Assembly (NCBI RefSeq): GCF_014697615.1
Contig: NZ_JACJSD010000001.1
Span: 124,001 to 188,000 of the forward strand
DNA: 64,000 bases
Direction of reading: 5' to 3'
Source of the DNA: Nostoc sp. FACHB-280
Lineage (GTDB): Bacteria; Cyanobacteriota; Cyanobacteriia; Cyanobacteriales; Nostocaceae
Made by a program: the position numbers and the translations under genes
In this document: in pieces, positions 7,879 through 18,256 of the stretch
How the letters are laid out: every line of letters starts with the position of its first letter
Position numbering within the stretch: the first letter of the stretch is position 1
The notes under the pieces: model-generated
Databases searched by the model: none
The model's input: only the letters and a program-made list of their open reading frames with translations
What the model was told of the DNA's origin: nothing

Positions 7879-9321
7879 TTATAAGTTCAGCATTACAGGT
7901 ATGGCAGAACCGACAACTTTTTGCTTGACTAAGCCTGTATGACAAACTTGTGGCTGTTGAATGGGAATTTCAATGATAAATTCTGCACCTTGCTCTGGAT
8001 GGGAAAGACAGCGCAAACTGCCATAATGTAGTTGTGTGATGATTTGATGACTGATTGACATTCCTAACCCTGTACCCTTACCCGCAGGTTTGGTGGTAAA
8101 GAAAGGGTCGAAAATTCGTTGTTGAATGTGTTCTGGTATTCCTAGACCATTATCGGCAATTTTAATGACAATGCGATCGCTTTCTACCACCTCGGTATGA
8201 ATCCGAATCATTGGTGACGGCACATAACTAGGATAATTTTCCATTGCTTCTGTTAAAGCATCAATGGCATTGCTCAAAATATTCATAAACACCTGATTCA
8301 TTTTTCCGGGATAACACTCTACCTTGGGCAAGTTGCCATATTCTTTGATTACCTGAATTTTTGGCTGGCCTTGTTTTCCCTCAAGGTGTCGCTTGAGAAT
8401 CATAAGTGTGCTATCTATACCTTCGTGAATGTTGACCACTTTGACTTCCGCTTCATCATGGCGAGAGAAGCTACGCAAAGATTTAATAATGTCACAAATT
8501 CTCTCAGTCCCAACTTCCATTGAAGAGAGGATTTTCGGTAAGTCTTCGAGTAAATATTGCAAATCGATGTCTTTCGCCTTTGCTTTAATCTCCGGGGTAG
8601 CGTCAGGTAATTGCTGTTGATAAAGTGCAACTAATTCCAGCAAGTTCTGGGTATAGCGACTGACATAGTAAAGATTGGCATGGATAAAGTTAACGGGATT
8701 ATTAATTTCATGGGCTATACCCGCCACTAGTTGACCTAGTGTGGCTAACTTTTCTGACTGTACCAGCTGAACTTGAGCTTTTTCTAAGGTGGAAAGTGCA
8801 TCAGTAAGTTTTTGGGTGCGTTCCAAAACCCTTTGTTCTAATTCTTGAGTTAACTTTTGTAAAGCTGCTTCGGCGATCGCCCGTTCTTGGATTTCTTGTT
8901 GGAGACGGAGATTTTTCTCTTCTAATGCTAAATTCAAGTTTCGCAAATTCACATGGATTTGTACCCGTGCTAATACTTCGGCTTGCTGAAACGGCTTGGT
9001 AATATAATCAACAGCACCTAAAGAAAGACCTTTAACTTTATCTACCGTATCGCTTAAAGCAGTCATAAAAATGACAGGAATATCTTGTGTCTGTGGATTT
9101 TGCTTGAGTCGGTAGCAGGTTTCAAATCCATCAATCCCTGGCATCATGACATCTAATAAGATTAAGTCTGGTGGATCGTATTCAATTTGCTCAATAGCAC
9201 TTTCACCACTGGTGGCGACTGCAACTTCAAAACCAGCGTCAGTCAAAGCTTCGGAAAGTACCTCTAAGTTGGTAGGAGTATCATCTACAATTAAAATTAA
9301 GTTTGTTTCTTGAGTCTGCAC
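7879..9321 (-). CDS. Response regulator-histidine kinase fusion (REC-HisKA-HATPase)
   Basis: Cytoplasmic two-component protein of 480 residues. An N-terminal receiver has acidic VDD near residue 13, phospho-acceptor Asp57 (LLDVMMPG) and the KPF lysine near 108. A coiled coil (about 125-195) follows, then a kinase core with His204 in GIAHEINNP, N-box NILSNAIDAL, G1 ADNGLGIP and GTGLGM. It has no membrane segment, so its input is probably phosphotransfer from another kinase. The 940-residue hybrid kinase 47 bases upstream on the same strand is the natural candidate, with the two forming an operon. The start is GTG. The output target cannot be seen. The family is certain; the pathway is not. Confidence 0.9.
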   Translation of the reverse strand: MQTQETNLILIVDDTPTNLEVLSEALTDAGFEVAVATSGESAIEQIEYDPPDLILLDVMMPGIDGFETCYRLKQNPQTQDIPVIFMTALSDTVDKVKGLSLGAVDYITKPFQQAEVLARVQIHVNLRNLNLALEEKNLRLQQEIQERAIAEAALQKLTQELEQRVLERTQKLTDALSTLEKAQVQLVQSEKLATLGQLVAGIAHEINNPVNFIHANLYYVSRYTQNLLELVALYQQQLPDATPEIKAKAKDIDLQYLLEDLPKILSSMEVGTERICDIIKSLRSFSRHDEAEVKVVNIHEGIDSTLMILKRHLEGKQGQPKIQVIKEYGNLPKVECYPGKMNQVFMNILSNAIDALTEAMENYPSYVPSPMIRIHTEVVESDRIVIKIADNGLGIPEHIQQRIFDPFFTTKPAGKGTGLGMSISHQIITQLHYGSLRCLSHPEQGAEFIIEIPIQQPQVCHTGLVKQKVVGSAIPVMLNL

Positions 9322-9368
9322 AAATCTTTCCCTGATATTTATTCAAATTTTGATGCTTTGAGTCATTT

Positions 9369-12191
9369 TTATTGATAATCTCTTTGAAGTATTCTTTCGA
9401 GAAAATCTCTAATTTCCTTAATGTGGAAGCCTTGGGCTAGATGACGAACATACTGTACAAATAGAACATAGCATTCATCCATTTTTTCAATAGTTTCTAA
9501 ATGTTTATGAATAGCTTTTATCCGACCTTTTAAGGCTAGTTCTTTTAAATAATTCAATTCTGCCAGTGGTGGGGAAATTATTTCGGCTTCATTGAGTTTG
9601 TGAGTATTAGCAGGTGCGATCGCTTCAGAAGTTTGCTCTTCATAAATCCATTCCAAGCCTAAATGTTTCTGTAATTGATTGAGTAGTTCAGAAAGTTGGA
9701 CAGGTTTAGCCAGAAAGTCATCTGCACCTGCATCAAAGCTTTTTTGTTTATCATCATCAAAGACACTAGCAGAAGAAACTATCACCTTGAGATTTTGCCC
9801 TTCTAAAGAGTTTCGCACATCATACAACATCTGATATCCATCCATTACAGGCATACAAGCACCTGTAATAATTAAGTTAGGCTTAAATTCAATAGCTTTT
9901 GCTAAAGCAATTTGACCATTTTCTGCTTCTGCTAATTCAAAACCAAATACCTCTAACAAATTAACAAATACAGAGCGATTTTCAGCAACATTATCCACTA
10001 TTAATATTTTCTTTTTGTCGCCTTTATATCCAATAATTTTTCGGCTTTGTGAACTTTGAGATATATCGATCCATTCTTGAGCTTTGGCTACTTCTAACTC
10101 AAACCAAAATATACTCCCCTGACCAATTTTACTTTTAACTTTTAAATCACCACCCATTATAGATAAAATTTTATGACTAATTGCTAATCCTAAGCCTGTG
10201 CCTTCTGATTGCTTTTTGATACTACCTGCCTGTTCAAAAGGTAAAAATATGTTATTTAATTCTTCACAATTAATTCCTATACCTGTATCTTCTATTTGGA
10301 AGTGAATATGATAATTTGTTGATAGCATATTTATATCATCTGGGTGAAACTGATGTCCAGAAAAAATTACTTCTACTTTAAAAACTACTTTGCCAGTATC
10401 GGTAAATTTGATAGCATTACTTAACAAATTAATCAGAACTTGCCGTAAACGTTTTTCATCTGATTCGATAGCGATAGGTAGATTTTTATCGAATTCATAG
10501 ATAAATTTAATTCCTTTTTGTTCAGCTTTAATCAGACATATTTCAGCAACTGCTTGGAGAAAATTCAGGAAATTAAATTGTGTCGGTTGTAGTTCTAATT
10601 TTCGTGCCTCAATTTTAGAAAGGTCAAGAATATCATTTATTAAAGTTAACAAATGAGCAGCACATTGATTAATAATATTGATACCTTTTAGTTCTTTCGC
10701 TGTGAGATGTTTTGAACCTTGGAGGATTTGAGCATAACCGAGAATACCATTTAAGGGTGTACGTAGCTCATGGCTCATATTTGCTAGGAATTCACTTTTG
10801 GCTTTATTGGCACTATCAGCATTTTCTTTTGCTTCTCTGAGTTCCTTAGTGCGATTTTCAACTCGGATTTCTAGTTCTTCATTAGTTTTAGATAAAGCAT
10901 TGAAAGATTCACGTAATTGGGTAGCCATCATGTTGAAAGATTGTGCCAAGATTCGCAGTTCTTTAACTTGAGATTCCTGGACTTTTTGGTCTAGTTTACC
11001 ATTGGCGATCGCTTCTGAAGCTTGACTTAATTGCAAAATAGGTTTTGTAATCCATTCAGATGTATAAACCCCAAGCACAATAGCTAACCCTAAAGCTAAT
11101 AAACACAACAGAATCGTTGTATTAGTATTAGCATTAATTTGCCCCATGAAATCCTCTTCAGGAACCACAACCACCATTAACCAATCAAGTCCCCATTCAT
11201 CCCGCCAAGGAGTAATTTGAACAAACTGACGTTTTCCCTGGAGTAAAAAATTAATTTGCTGAGAATCATTAATGTTCTCAAAATTTCCAAAATGTGCAGT
11301 CAAATAGTTTGTAGTTGCTTTGATTAACGGATCTTTACTATTTGATGCTAACAAGCGTTGCGGTTTCTGATTTTGGATACTGAAGGGTTGTTCATCACTG
11401 GAACTAGCAATTAATAAACCATTATGTTCAATAATAAAAGTTCTACCAGTTTGGCTAACTTTTAACTTACCTAAGAAATCACTAATCTGTGAAAGACGTT
11501 GTTCGGCTGCAATGACACCAAGAAATTTTTTATTTGAGTCATAAATAGGATGACTAGCTGCAATAGATAAATTAAAAGGTGGAACTAACCAGTTATAAAC
11601 TGGACTCCAAGTTGATTTTCCTTGGGTTGCGCCTGCTGCATACCAACCTTCATTTTTGGCGATAAATTCTCCATTATCTTGCACAATTTTGAGCCGATTC
11701 CCTTGACTATCAGTTGACCAACTATATAAATGATTACTACCGTGATAATTGTTAGGAGATAATTCATCAATAGTAATGCGATGATCACCAAAAAGATATC
11801 CAGTTGCGATGTAATCACCTGTTTGGAAACCTAAAAGTATATAGCCAATATTGAATGATTTCAGCCGTCTCCAGAAAAATTTTCCCAGTTGTTGTTTGTT
11901 TTGCAAATCTAACAAGCCCATATCAATTACATCGTTAGTGAGTATAACTACTTTTTGCGGAACCAGCATATAACTATCTAAATGTTGGTCTATGCGTTCG
12001 CTGACTTCAGTTAGTAATCGACTGGCTAATTCGTTCACAGCTTTTTGCCCATTGCGTAATGACAAATATCCTGTTAGCCCTACGGCGATAATGACTTGTA
12101 GTACAAAAGGCACAACCAGCATCAAACGTAATGAAATTTTTTGATATTTACAGTCTTGATAAGTTTTTCTAGAGAGCAGCTTAGATGACAT
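9369..12191 (-). CDS. Membrane hybrid sensor kinase (Cache-HAMP-HisKA-HATPase-REC)
   Basis: A 940-residue sensor. A membrane helix near 25-45, a ~300-residue periplasmic Cache-like domain, a second helix near 358-380, HAMP, coiled coil, HisKA with His474 ([11 protein letters not shown]), and HATPase (N-box [24 protein letters not shown]) come before a C-terminal receiver and a ~90-residue helical tail. In the receiver the expected phospho-acceptor Asp is Gly777 ([13 protein letters not shown]), and the acidic pair is VDN rather than VDD. The AKP lysine remains. The receiver is therefore probably not phosphorylated and may be structural or regulatory. It is likely co-transcribed with the downstream REC-kinase, which has an intact receiver. 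The ligand is unknown. Confidence 0.88.
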   Translation of the reverse strand: MSSKLLSRKTYQDCKYQKISLRLMLVVPFVLQVIIAVGLTGYLSLRNGQKAVNELASRLLTEVSERIDQHLDSYMLVPQKVVILTNDVIDMGLLDLQNKQQLGKFFWRRLKSFNIGYILLGFQTGDYIATGYLFGDHRITIDELSPNNYHGSNHLYSWSTDSQGNRLKIVQDNGEFIAKNEGWYAAGATQGKSTWSPVYNWLVPPFNLSIAASHPIYDSNKKFLGVIAAEQRLSQISDFLGKLKVSQTGRTFIIEHNGLLIASSSDEQPFSIQNQKPQRLLASNSKDPLIKATTNYLTAHFGNFENINDSQQINFLLQGKRQFVQITPWRDEWGLDWLMVVVVPEEDFMGQINANTNTTILLCLLALGLAIVLGVYTSEWITKPILQLSQASEAIANGKLDQKVQESQVKELRILAQSFNMMATQLRESFNALSKTNEELEIRVENRTKELREAKENADSANKAKSEFLANMSHELRTPLNGILGYAQILQGSKHLTAKELKGINIINQCAAHLLTLINDILDLSKIEARKLELQPTQFNFLNFLQAVAEICLIKAEQKGIKFIYEFDKNLPIAIESDEKRLRQVLINLLSNAIKFTDTGKVVFKVEVIFSGHQFHPDDINMLSTNYHIHFQIEDTGIGINCEELNNIFLPFEQAGSIKKQSEGTGLGLAISHKILSIMGGDLKVKSKIGQGSIFWFELEVAKAQEWIDISQSSQSRKIIGYKGDKKKILIVDNVAENRSVFVNLLEVFGFELAEAENGQIALAKAIEFKPNLIITGACMPVMDGYQMLYDVRNSLEGQNLKVIVSSASVFDDDKQKSFDAGADDFLAKPVQLSELLNQLQKHLGLEWIYEEQTSEAIAPANTHKLNEAEIISPPLAELNYLKELALKGRIKAIHKHLETIEKMDECYVLFVQYVRHLAQGFHIKEIRDFLERILQRDYQ

Positions 12192-12342
12192 ATAAAAACC
12201 TGGTTTGATTACAGAATATGCTAGTATCTTCAGTTAATGAGCAGAAAAGATAAAAATTAAGTATGAATTATATATATGATTTTATTTTTTACTAGAAATA
12301 TTCATATCTGGCTATAGAGAAGCTGGGGAAATGTTTGGTTAA

Positions 12343-12981
12343 TTAAAATAAGAATTTCTTACTGTTATTGATTTTTATAATTATGTGTCGTTTATATAAT
12401 TTGACTTGATGATAGATACGAGGACGCAGAAGTAAAAGAAATATGCTAAGAGTTGAACCAAATAAATACAGTGGATAAATTGAGAAAGTCAAAGACCAAT
12501 TTTTTAGAGCAAACAGGTTAAGTGTATGTGCCGACAGAAATAGAGACCATGTGAAAATATCTTCTGTATATGGCTGATGGTAGGACTTTCTGATGGTTGG
12601 TAATGCACCTAAAAAATCAATGCAGATATTGATGACGAGAGCAACAATCGGAGAACTAAACCGCCACCAAAGGATAAGACTAATACCAGCAGTTAATAGA
12701 CACCATCGGTCAACCCTGTTCCAACCACCTTCACCATATTTAATCCCAAGAATAGCAATTATCAGATGACCAATTGCAGAACAAACAGGAACCCAAATTG
12801 TATTAACTGCACCAGATGAGTAGTAGCTAAAACAAAGGATGAATCCGACAACTGTCCAAATGCACCAAGTGACTCTGTTAGGCCGAGTTTTCTTTTGATA
12901 GATACTAAATATGTAGGGTAAAAAACCTAAAAGCGAGAGAAACCCTGCAACTATACCAATGACTTCTTGCCAATGAAACAT
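12343..12981 (-). CDS. PQ-loop/SemiSWEET-like membrane protein
   Basis: A 212-residue hydrophobic protein with about seven predicted membrane segments. Two similar units are visible: IVAGFLSLLGFLPYIFSIYQ followed by a basic KKTRPN turn and TW, and later INICIDFLGALPTIRKSYHQ followed by PYTEDIFTW. A Pro in the first helix of each unit and a basic loop before Trp are typical of PQ-loop (SWEET-like) transporters, which move small solutes. The substrate is not evident. It lies between the kinase pair and the CADD-like gene on the same strand, with 151 bases to the kinase. The ATG start is unambiguous. Confidence 0.55.
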   Translation of the reverse strand: MFHWQEVIGIVAGFLSLLGFLPYIFSIYQKKTRPNRVTWCIWTVVGFILCFSYYSSGAVNTIWVPVCSAIGHLIIAILGIKYGEGGWNRVDRWCLLTAGISLILWWRFSSPIVALVINICIDFLGALPTIRKSYHQPYTEDIFTWSLFLSAHTLNLFALKNWSLTFSIYPLYLFGSTLSIFLLLLRPRIYHQVKLYKRHIIIKINNSKKFLF

Positions 12982-13075
12982 GATTTGTGATGAATAAGTA
13001 GTAGATGCTATGTGAGAAAATTTCTACATCAACGTTAAAAGTGAGTATATGCACCCTGGAGCGATCGCCAGCAAG

Positions 13076-13954
13076 TTATACAGAAACTAAATTATCTGTC
13101 TCTAGCGGTTCTAGCAATTGCAGACATTCCCGATAAATTTCTCTAAATAAATGCTGCTGTAACTCTGTAAATGCTTGATAACCTTCCAGCACCCACTCAA
13201 TAATTTGCTGCTCTGATTCAGGCCGATACTGAACTACCATATTCAAGGCTTGCAAAACATGGTCAAAATGTCTAGCTTCTGCGCCGGAACCTTCATGTTT
13301 ACCGTGAATGACAACATAACACCAAGGATCATAACGATGACCGCGAATTGCGACAGGAGTAGTGTTTTCCTTGAGGTAGCGGTCAAATCCTACGCCTTGA
13401 TTTTCATACCGGATAATCATATCCAATAGTGCGTACTCGCGATCGCCCAACATTTCGGAAGCTGTATGAAATCCCAAAGAACGAATCAAAGAAACAGCAT
13501 CGCCGGGAGTTCCTTGGTAGCCAGTTATTACAGCTTGCACAATTTCATCCAGCCAAGCTGGAGTCTGAGAAAGTTGATTACGTTCCTCGACGGAAATTTC
13601 TGCATAGTCTCCGACTGTCTTTAACAACAATTGAGCCAATTCTCTATGGGTGATACCATAAGCTCCTTCATCAGATGCTGCAATCATAATCTCAGCAGAA
13701 ATTTGAAAGCCACGATCTGCTTCTTCAATCGCCGCAATTTCATGATCAGTAAATAAATAACGAGACATCGCAATTGAACTCGCAAGCCGAGAAATTACGG
13801 ATGATGTGTAGCCATTAAAATAAGTATAATGTTGCCAGAATACATACAAAGCAGCTGGATTATGTGCAACCAAACGAATAGTAGACGTTATTGTCTGTTC
13901 TAATTCGGCAAAGTCAAAAGCTTGCTTAAAAAAAGTCTCAGAGAAGATTTCCAT
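13076..13954 (-). CDS. Helical protein, probable CADD/heme-oxygenase-fold (DUF3865-like)
   Basis: A 292-residue protein with no signal peptide or membrane segment. It is almost entirely helical, with clustered Glu/His residues: ASDEGAYGITHRE in the middle and HGKHEGSGAEARHFDHVL further on. Such E/H-rich helices resemble the PqqC/CADD/heme-oxygenase-like metal-oxidase superfamily. The overall look recalls a CADD-like Nostoc protein (DUF3865), although that rests on memory. If right, a di-iron oxidase acting on a lipid or amino acid is possible. It sits about 600 bases downstream of hglB and its terminator, so it is probably a separate transcription unit. Function unassigned. Confidence 0.5.
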   Translation of the reverse strand: MEIFSETFFKQAFDFAELEQTITSTIRLVAHNPAALYVFWQHYTYFNGYTSSVISRLASSIAMSRYLFTDHEIAAIEEADRGFQISAEIMIAASDEGAYGITHRELAQLLLKTVGDYAEISVEERNQLSQTPAWLDEIVQAVITGYQGTPGDAVSLIRSLGFHTASEMLGDREYALLDMIIRYENQGVGFDRYLKENTTPVAIRGHRYDPWCYVVIHGKHEGSGAEARHFDHVLQALNMVVQYRPESEQQIIEWVLEGYQAFTELQQHLFREIYRECLQLLEPLETDNLVSV

Positions 13955-14567
13955 CAGCTAGATTACTTCAGAATTAATACCAAAGTGTGTCAGGTTTAAT
14001 AGTGACATTAATGTAGTTTTTGACTAGATTGGTTTACATCAGTAATCTAACTGCTTTTGATACATAGGTTCAATTTCAGTATTTGCAACTTTAAAAATTA
14101 AATCTATTTAAAATAAGTTCATCTCAAAATTATCTATACTAAATTTAATTCCTAAATTTTTATTCAATCTTTATATAAAAAATATTCAATATACTGCCGT
14201 GTTCCTGAAAGCATAAAAACAACACTTAGTTTTGAGTGTGATTTGTAAAACATACCAGCCTCTATAAATCAAAACTAAAAAAATATAAATTTTATGTGAT
14301 AAAAATTTTGAAGAGCTAATATCTTTGATATTAAGATTTGATGTAAATCAACTTGACGATAAACAGCAATATTCCTGATATAGCATGAGATACAAAAAAC
14401 CCAGTCTGGATAACCAACTGGGTTTTATATTTTTAACTAATTAGTTGGCTAATATATGGTTATTTAACATATTTTTGATAAGTTTACTTAACTGAGAAAA
14501 ATATGTTTTTAACCACCAATAGCAAACATCAACAGATGTAACACTGTGATACATCACAACTAAATTA
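13955..14567. other. Intergenic region between hglB and the CADD-like gene
   Basis: About 610 AT-rich bases. Apart from the strong hairpin at 14394-14426 it contains no credible ORF or recognisable regulatory motif. The promoter of the downstream minus-strand gene should lie here but cannot be picked out. Confidence 0.5.
14394..14426 (-). terminator. Terminator of the hgl operon (bidirectional shape)
   Basis: A perfect 10-bp stem (AAAACCCAGT at 14396-14405 with ACTGGGTTTT at 14417-14426) and an 11-base loop. On the minus strand the stem runs into six T residues, about 140 bases after the hglB stop. This marks the 3' end of the glycolipid synthase operon. Confidence 0.8.
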
Positions 14568-16082
14568 TTACAAAGCAAGACTCAAGAAGCCGCTTTCAAT
14601 TAAATAAGCTGTGTAGGTCATAAACAACTTCGAGTCAATTGGCGGACAGGAAATCCCACTACCAGCTAATGCTTTCACTGTTGCTTCACAGCTAATTGTT
14701 GGTCTTCTTGCTTGCAGATACAAATCGGGAATTGTGACTTGTTCGTCAGACCAGCGTTCGAGTAAGAATGGGCGCAGAGTATATAAAGGATTATCTGGTG
14801 AAGCAGCATTTTTAATCAACTCTGCTTGCCATTCATCGTAGGGGAGAATTTGAACGGGATAACCGAAAGAACTCACCCACTCAACTAAGAATTTTAAAGA
14901 AACTGGGTTGGGATGTTGTAAGTGGAAAGCTTTACCTATCGATTCTGGCTGCATAGAAAGATAGACGATCGCTTTACTTACATAGTCTACAGGAGACATA
15001 TCCAACATATATTCTACGTCGGGGAAGCTACCCATTTGCAGACAACCCTTGACCATTAAGTTGATAAAGTCGTGGGTGTTACCAATACCTGTGTTGCTGT
15101 CTCCGGCGATTAATGGTGGTCTGTGAATTGTAACAGGTAAACCGCGATCGCTGGCAATTTTCACCAACTTCTCAGCCACCCATTTTGTTTGCGAGTAACC
15201 GAGGAAAATACCTTCCCAGTGGCTAAAGTCATCATCTTCTTTCACCACCTTACCCGCGTAATAAGGTGATTCAAATACAGCCACGCTAGAAACGTAATGT
15301 ACTGGCTTGACCTTGATTTGACAAGCCAAGCGCAATATTTCTTGAGTACCTAAAACGTTAGCAGTTTTCAGTGCTGAGTAGGGATAAACGTAGTTCAACA
15401 AAGCAGCACTGTGATAGATGGTGTCAATGTTGGTAGCTAACGCTTGGAACAGTTCTGCACCAAGGCCTAACATTGGTTGCGACAAATCACCAATGACAGG
15501 AATAATGCGAGGATCTAACTCATCCTGACCAATTCCATACTGTTCTAGGTTCTTTTGCAGCTTGTTTTTACCGTCTTGGAGGCTGCTGGCGCGTACCAAG
15601 CAATACAATTCTGCATCGGTTTGTTCTAGCAGTTCCCGGATGATGAATGCGCCTAAAAAGCCTGTAGAACCCGTCAAGAAGATTTTCTTGGGTTTGTCGA
15701 TAGGTGTGTAAACAGCACCACCGGGGTTAATTGTCGGGTCGAGGACTACTTCAGCTTGTAAATCGAGAGTGGGGATATCAGCGATCGCATTCCCACTCGT
15801 TTGCTTTACAATTCCTGTATCTTGCACATCAGACTGTTCTACTAATTCCTCAGCTAAACGCTCTGACAAAGATGCAATATTAGGATAATGCCACAACAAC
15901 AAAGGAGATGGTTGAAAACCCAGCAATTCCTCTAATTTACTTACTAGAGTCATCGCTTGTGCTGAGTCTAAACCATAGTTTTCGAGATTTTCGTGGATAT
16001 CAATTTCGTCAGTTTCTACACCTACTAACTCAGCGAGGTTAGACACCATCCACGCTTGAATATCTGCTGCACTATAAGACAT
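14568..16082 (-). CDS. hglB: ACP-thioester reductase HglB (HetM)
   Basis: Releases the finished chain from its carrier. Residues 1-85 form an acyl carrier domain with the phosphopantetheine serine Ser40 in [10 protein letters not shown]. After a linker, residues 130-504 form a reductase of the NRPS/Lys2 type: NADP motif TGSTGFLG (137-144) and catalytic Tyr296/Lys300 (GYSQTK). Reduction of the acyl thioester gives an aldehyde or alcohol, consistent with the long-chain polyol aglycone of heterocyst glycolipids. The length (504) is close to that of Anabaena HglB/HetM. It is the last gene of the operon, 215 bases after hglA, followed by a strong terminator. Its ACP should be activated by HetI. 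Confidence 0.93.
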   Translation of the reverse strand: MSYSAADIQAWMVSNLAELVGVETDEIDIHENLENYGLDSAQAMTLVSKLEELLGFQPSPLLLWHYPNIASLSERLAEELVEQSDVQDTGIVKQTSGNAIADIPTLDLQAEVVLDPTINPGGAVYTPIDKPKKIFLTGSTGFLGAFIIRELLEQTDAELYCLVRASSLQDGKNKLQKNLEQYGIGQDELDPRIIPVIGDLSQPMLGLGAELFQALATNIDTIYHSAALLNYVYPYSALKTANVLGTQEILRLACQIKVKPVHYVSSVAVFESPYYAGKVVKEDDDFSHWEGIFLGYSQTKWVAEKLVKIASDRGLPVTIHRPPLIAGDSNTGIGNTHDFINLMVKGCLQMGSFPDVEYMLDMSPVDYVSKAIVYLSMQPESIGKAFHLQHPNPVSLKFLVEWVSSFGYPVQILPYDEWQAELIKNAASPDNPLYTLRPFLLERWSDEQVTIPDLYLQARRPTISCEATVKALAGSGISCPPIDSKLFMTYTAYLIESGFLSLAL

Positions 16083-16297
16083 TGTTACCTCTGGGAATTA
16101 TTGACAGAACAAGGAAAAAGTAAAAAGTTAAAAGGCAAAAGAAAGAAAAAGAAAAATGATCACAAGCACTTAAATTAATCTATGGAAAAAATAAAAACAT
16201 TTATTTCGATATGCGTCGCACGGGAAATAATATGTCCTTATTAAATCCCTTAAATTTCTTTATGGGCATTATCTTTTTACTTTTTACTTTTTACTTT
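16083..16297. other. Spacer between hglA and hglB with A-rich repeats
   Basis: Contains an A-rich block (about 16113-16165) resembling one at 39780-39820, and the 3' heptamer array of hglA. There is no promoter signal strong enough to split the operon. Confidence 0.4.
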
Positions 16298-16303
16298 TTA
16301 CTT
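16273..16303. repeat. Short tandem heptamer repeat at the hglA stop codon
   Basis: Four units of CTTTTTA (16273-16300), plus a degenerate unit extending into the last codons. On the coding strand the unit reads TAAAAAG, and the first TAA is the hglA stop codon. It is an STRR-type repeat of heterocystous cyanobacteria. Confidence 0.8.
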
Positions 16304-17962
16304 CTTAAAAACTTCGGGACGATACTGAGTGTAGTAATCGGGTATTTGCAAACCTTGAATTTTTAAATTTTGGATGCGATATAAAAATGCTGCGCCCTTC
16401 ATAATCTGGTCAGCAACATCTACAACGCGACGATTTTGAGGTTCAGCTAAATAAGAACCGCGCACCCAGTCATTAAAACCACCCATCGCCGGGCCGCACC
16501 AAATTTGATAATCAACTTCTCGACCTTTTTCACCAGCAGTTGACCAACGAGAAGATAACCCTAAATACCAACGGAAAATCAAAGCCATCTTCAACTTAGG
16601 ATTATTCACAGCCTTACCCAATTTTTCAGGATTTTTCTGTGATAAATAAGCAGCCGTTCCTTCCCAAGCTTCAGCAATAGTTTTCCGAAAAACTTGTTTT
16701 TCTAACTTCTCTCTTTCCGCCGCCGGAATTTCTTCAATTGAGTTATAAGTGCGGTACAATTCATACAATTTTTGCGCTCGCATCGGGAACATCGTACCCC
16801 GTTTCAGCACTTGTACTTTCACACCCATTTCAAACATATCGCCTGCGGGAGCCATAGTCACATCAGCCATTTCCGCCTGTGCTAATAGTTTTTTGGTATG
16901 TTCACAAGCACCAGATTCAACACAAGCTTGATTGATGGAACCAGTAACTACATAAGCAGCACCCATCATAAAAGCTGCTAAGGTTGATTCTGGGGTTGCA
17001 ATTCCCCCGGCTGCACCAACTCTAATTGGTTGGGAATAATGATATTTAGTTTGAATTTCATCCCTTAAAGCTATGAGTGAAGGAAGCAAACAAATCAACG
17101 GACGGTTATCAGTATGACCGCCAGAATCAGCTTCTACCGTAATATCATCAGCCATCGGCACTTGTTCTGCCAATCTCGCTTGTAAGTCGGTAATTAATCC
17201 TTGTTCAACTAATTCTTTGACAAGCTTAGTTGGTGCTGGCTGCATAAATTTACTCGCAACTTCGCGGCGAGAAATTTTAGCGATGACCTTATTTTTGATT
17301 TCAATTTGATTAGCAGCATTTAAACTTAACCCAGCAACACGATAATACACAATGTTGGGTGTTAAATCTAAAAATGCTGAAGCTTCTACAACCTTCACCC
17401 CATATTTTAAATATAAATCCACAGCCCGACGTTCAATCGCCATATCATTAGGGCTGTGAATTAAATTAAAAGCGTAGGGGCCATTTGGTAAAGCTTTTTG
17501 AATTTGTTGAATTGCTGATTCTATCCTTTCGGGAGGTAAACCACCCGCACCAAAAGAACCTAAAATTTTCTCTTTTCCTAACGCAATCACCATTTCTTCT
17601 GATGCAATACCACCAGCCATTGCACCAGTCATATAGGCATATTTCACACCATAGCAAGCGAGAAAACTAGGGTCGCCTAACTGTTGTAGAGAAATTGGCG
17701 CAAGGGAAGCGATTAATTCTAATTGGGAAGTTGTATTATTATCAGCAGGATATAAATATCCTTCATTTGTAATGCCAATCTTACCTGCAATTTTAACAAC
17801 GTAGCAAGGTTTATCTAATAGCAGTAATTTATTTTTGATAGCTTGCTGTTCAAAGCATATTGTTTCTAAATTGCCTTTCCAAACAAGATTGTGATTGTAG
17901 GTATAGGCGGGGAATTTTAAGCCATTATCTTGGGTGCTGAGTGGCATATCGAAGGTCGTCAC
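16298..17962 (-). CDS. hglA: PfaD-type enoyl reductase (HglA-like)
   Basis: A 554-residue FMN-dependent enoyl-ACP reductase of the PfaD/2-nitropropane-dioxygenase class, which saturates enoyl intermediates in PUFA-synthase-like systems. The TIM-barrel flavin signature is clear: AGGIATPESTLAAFMMGAAY followed by VVTGSINQACVESG. Earlier stretches (YAYMTGAMAGGIASEEMV, GSFGAGGLPPERIESAIQ) are also characteristic. The start is GTG. Its place between hglC and hglB matches the Anabaena gene I remember as alr5356; the symbol hglA is used with moderate confidence. In the KS-CLF-AT-ER order of eukaryotic PUFA synthase subunit B, this is the detached ER. Confidence 0.85.
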   Translation of the reverse strand: MTTFDMPLSTQDNGLKFPAYTYNHNLVWKGNLETICFEQQAIKNKLLLLDKPCYVVKIAGKIGITNEGYLYPADNNTTSQLELIASLAPISLQQLGDPSFLACYGVKYAYMTGAMAGGIASEEMVIALGKEKILGSFGAGGLPPERIESAIQQIQKALPNGPYAFNLIHSPNDMAIERRAVDLYLKYGVKVVEASAFLDLTPNIVYYRVAGLSLNAANQIEIKNKVIAKISRREVASKFMQPAPTKLVKELVEQGLITDLQARLAEQVPMADDITVEADSGGHTDNRPLICLLPSLIALRDEIQTKYHYSQPIRVGAAGGIATPESTLAAFMMGAAYVVTGSINQACVESGACEHTKKLLAQAEMADVTMAPAGDMFEMGVKVQVLKRGTMFPMRAQKLYELYRTYNSIEEIPAAEREKLEKQVFRKTIAEAWEGTAAYLSQKNPEKLGKAVNNPKLKMALIFRWYLGLSSRWSTAGEKGREVDYQIWCGPAMGGFNDWVRGSYLAEPQNRRVVDVADQIMKGAAFLYRIQNLKIQGLQIPDYYTQYRPEVFKK

Positions 17963-18028
17963 AGTAGTTATCCCTCGGATTGTTAATTGCTGATTTTATT
18001 GTTGTGGTTAGGTGAATTATTTTTTTTG

Positions 18029-18138
18029 AAACGAACCGCAAAGGGCGCGAAGAGCGCGAAGGGAAGAAAGATAATAAAGGTTGGAACTGACAAAATTCTC
18101 TTTTTCAACTTTGCGTACTTTGCGTACTTTGTGGTTAT
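18029..18138. repeat. Dispersed repeat between hglC and hglA
   Basis: AAACGAACCGCAAAGGGCGC followed by GAAGAGCGCGAAGGG at 18029-18066, then an inverted-type partner (CTTTGCGTACTTTGCGTAC and on) near 18110-18138. The same family occurs at 21574, 23160, 25036, 37723 and inside hglE. Confidence 0.75.
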
Positions 18139-18256
18139 TTAAAAAATTATTTTCATTACTCAATTAGAATTGCTATAATTTTACTTTCTTAAGAAAGGTC
18201 TAAGAATAAAGTGTTAAATCTTTATCCTTAAACCATGAGGTAACGTGCATTCAAGC

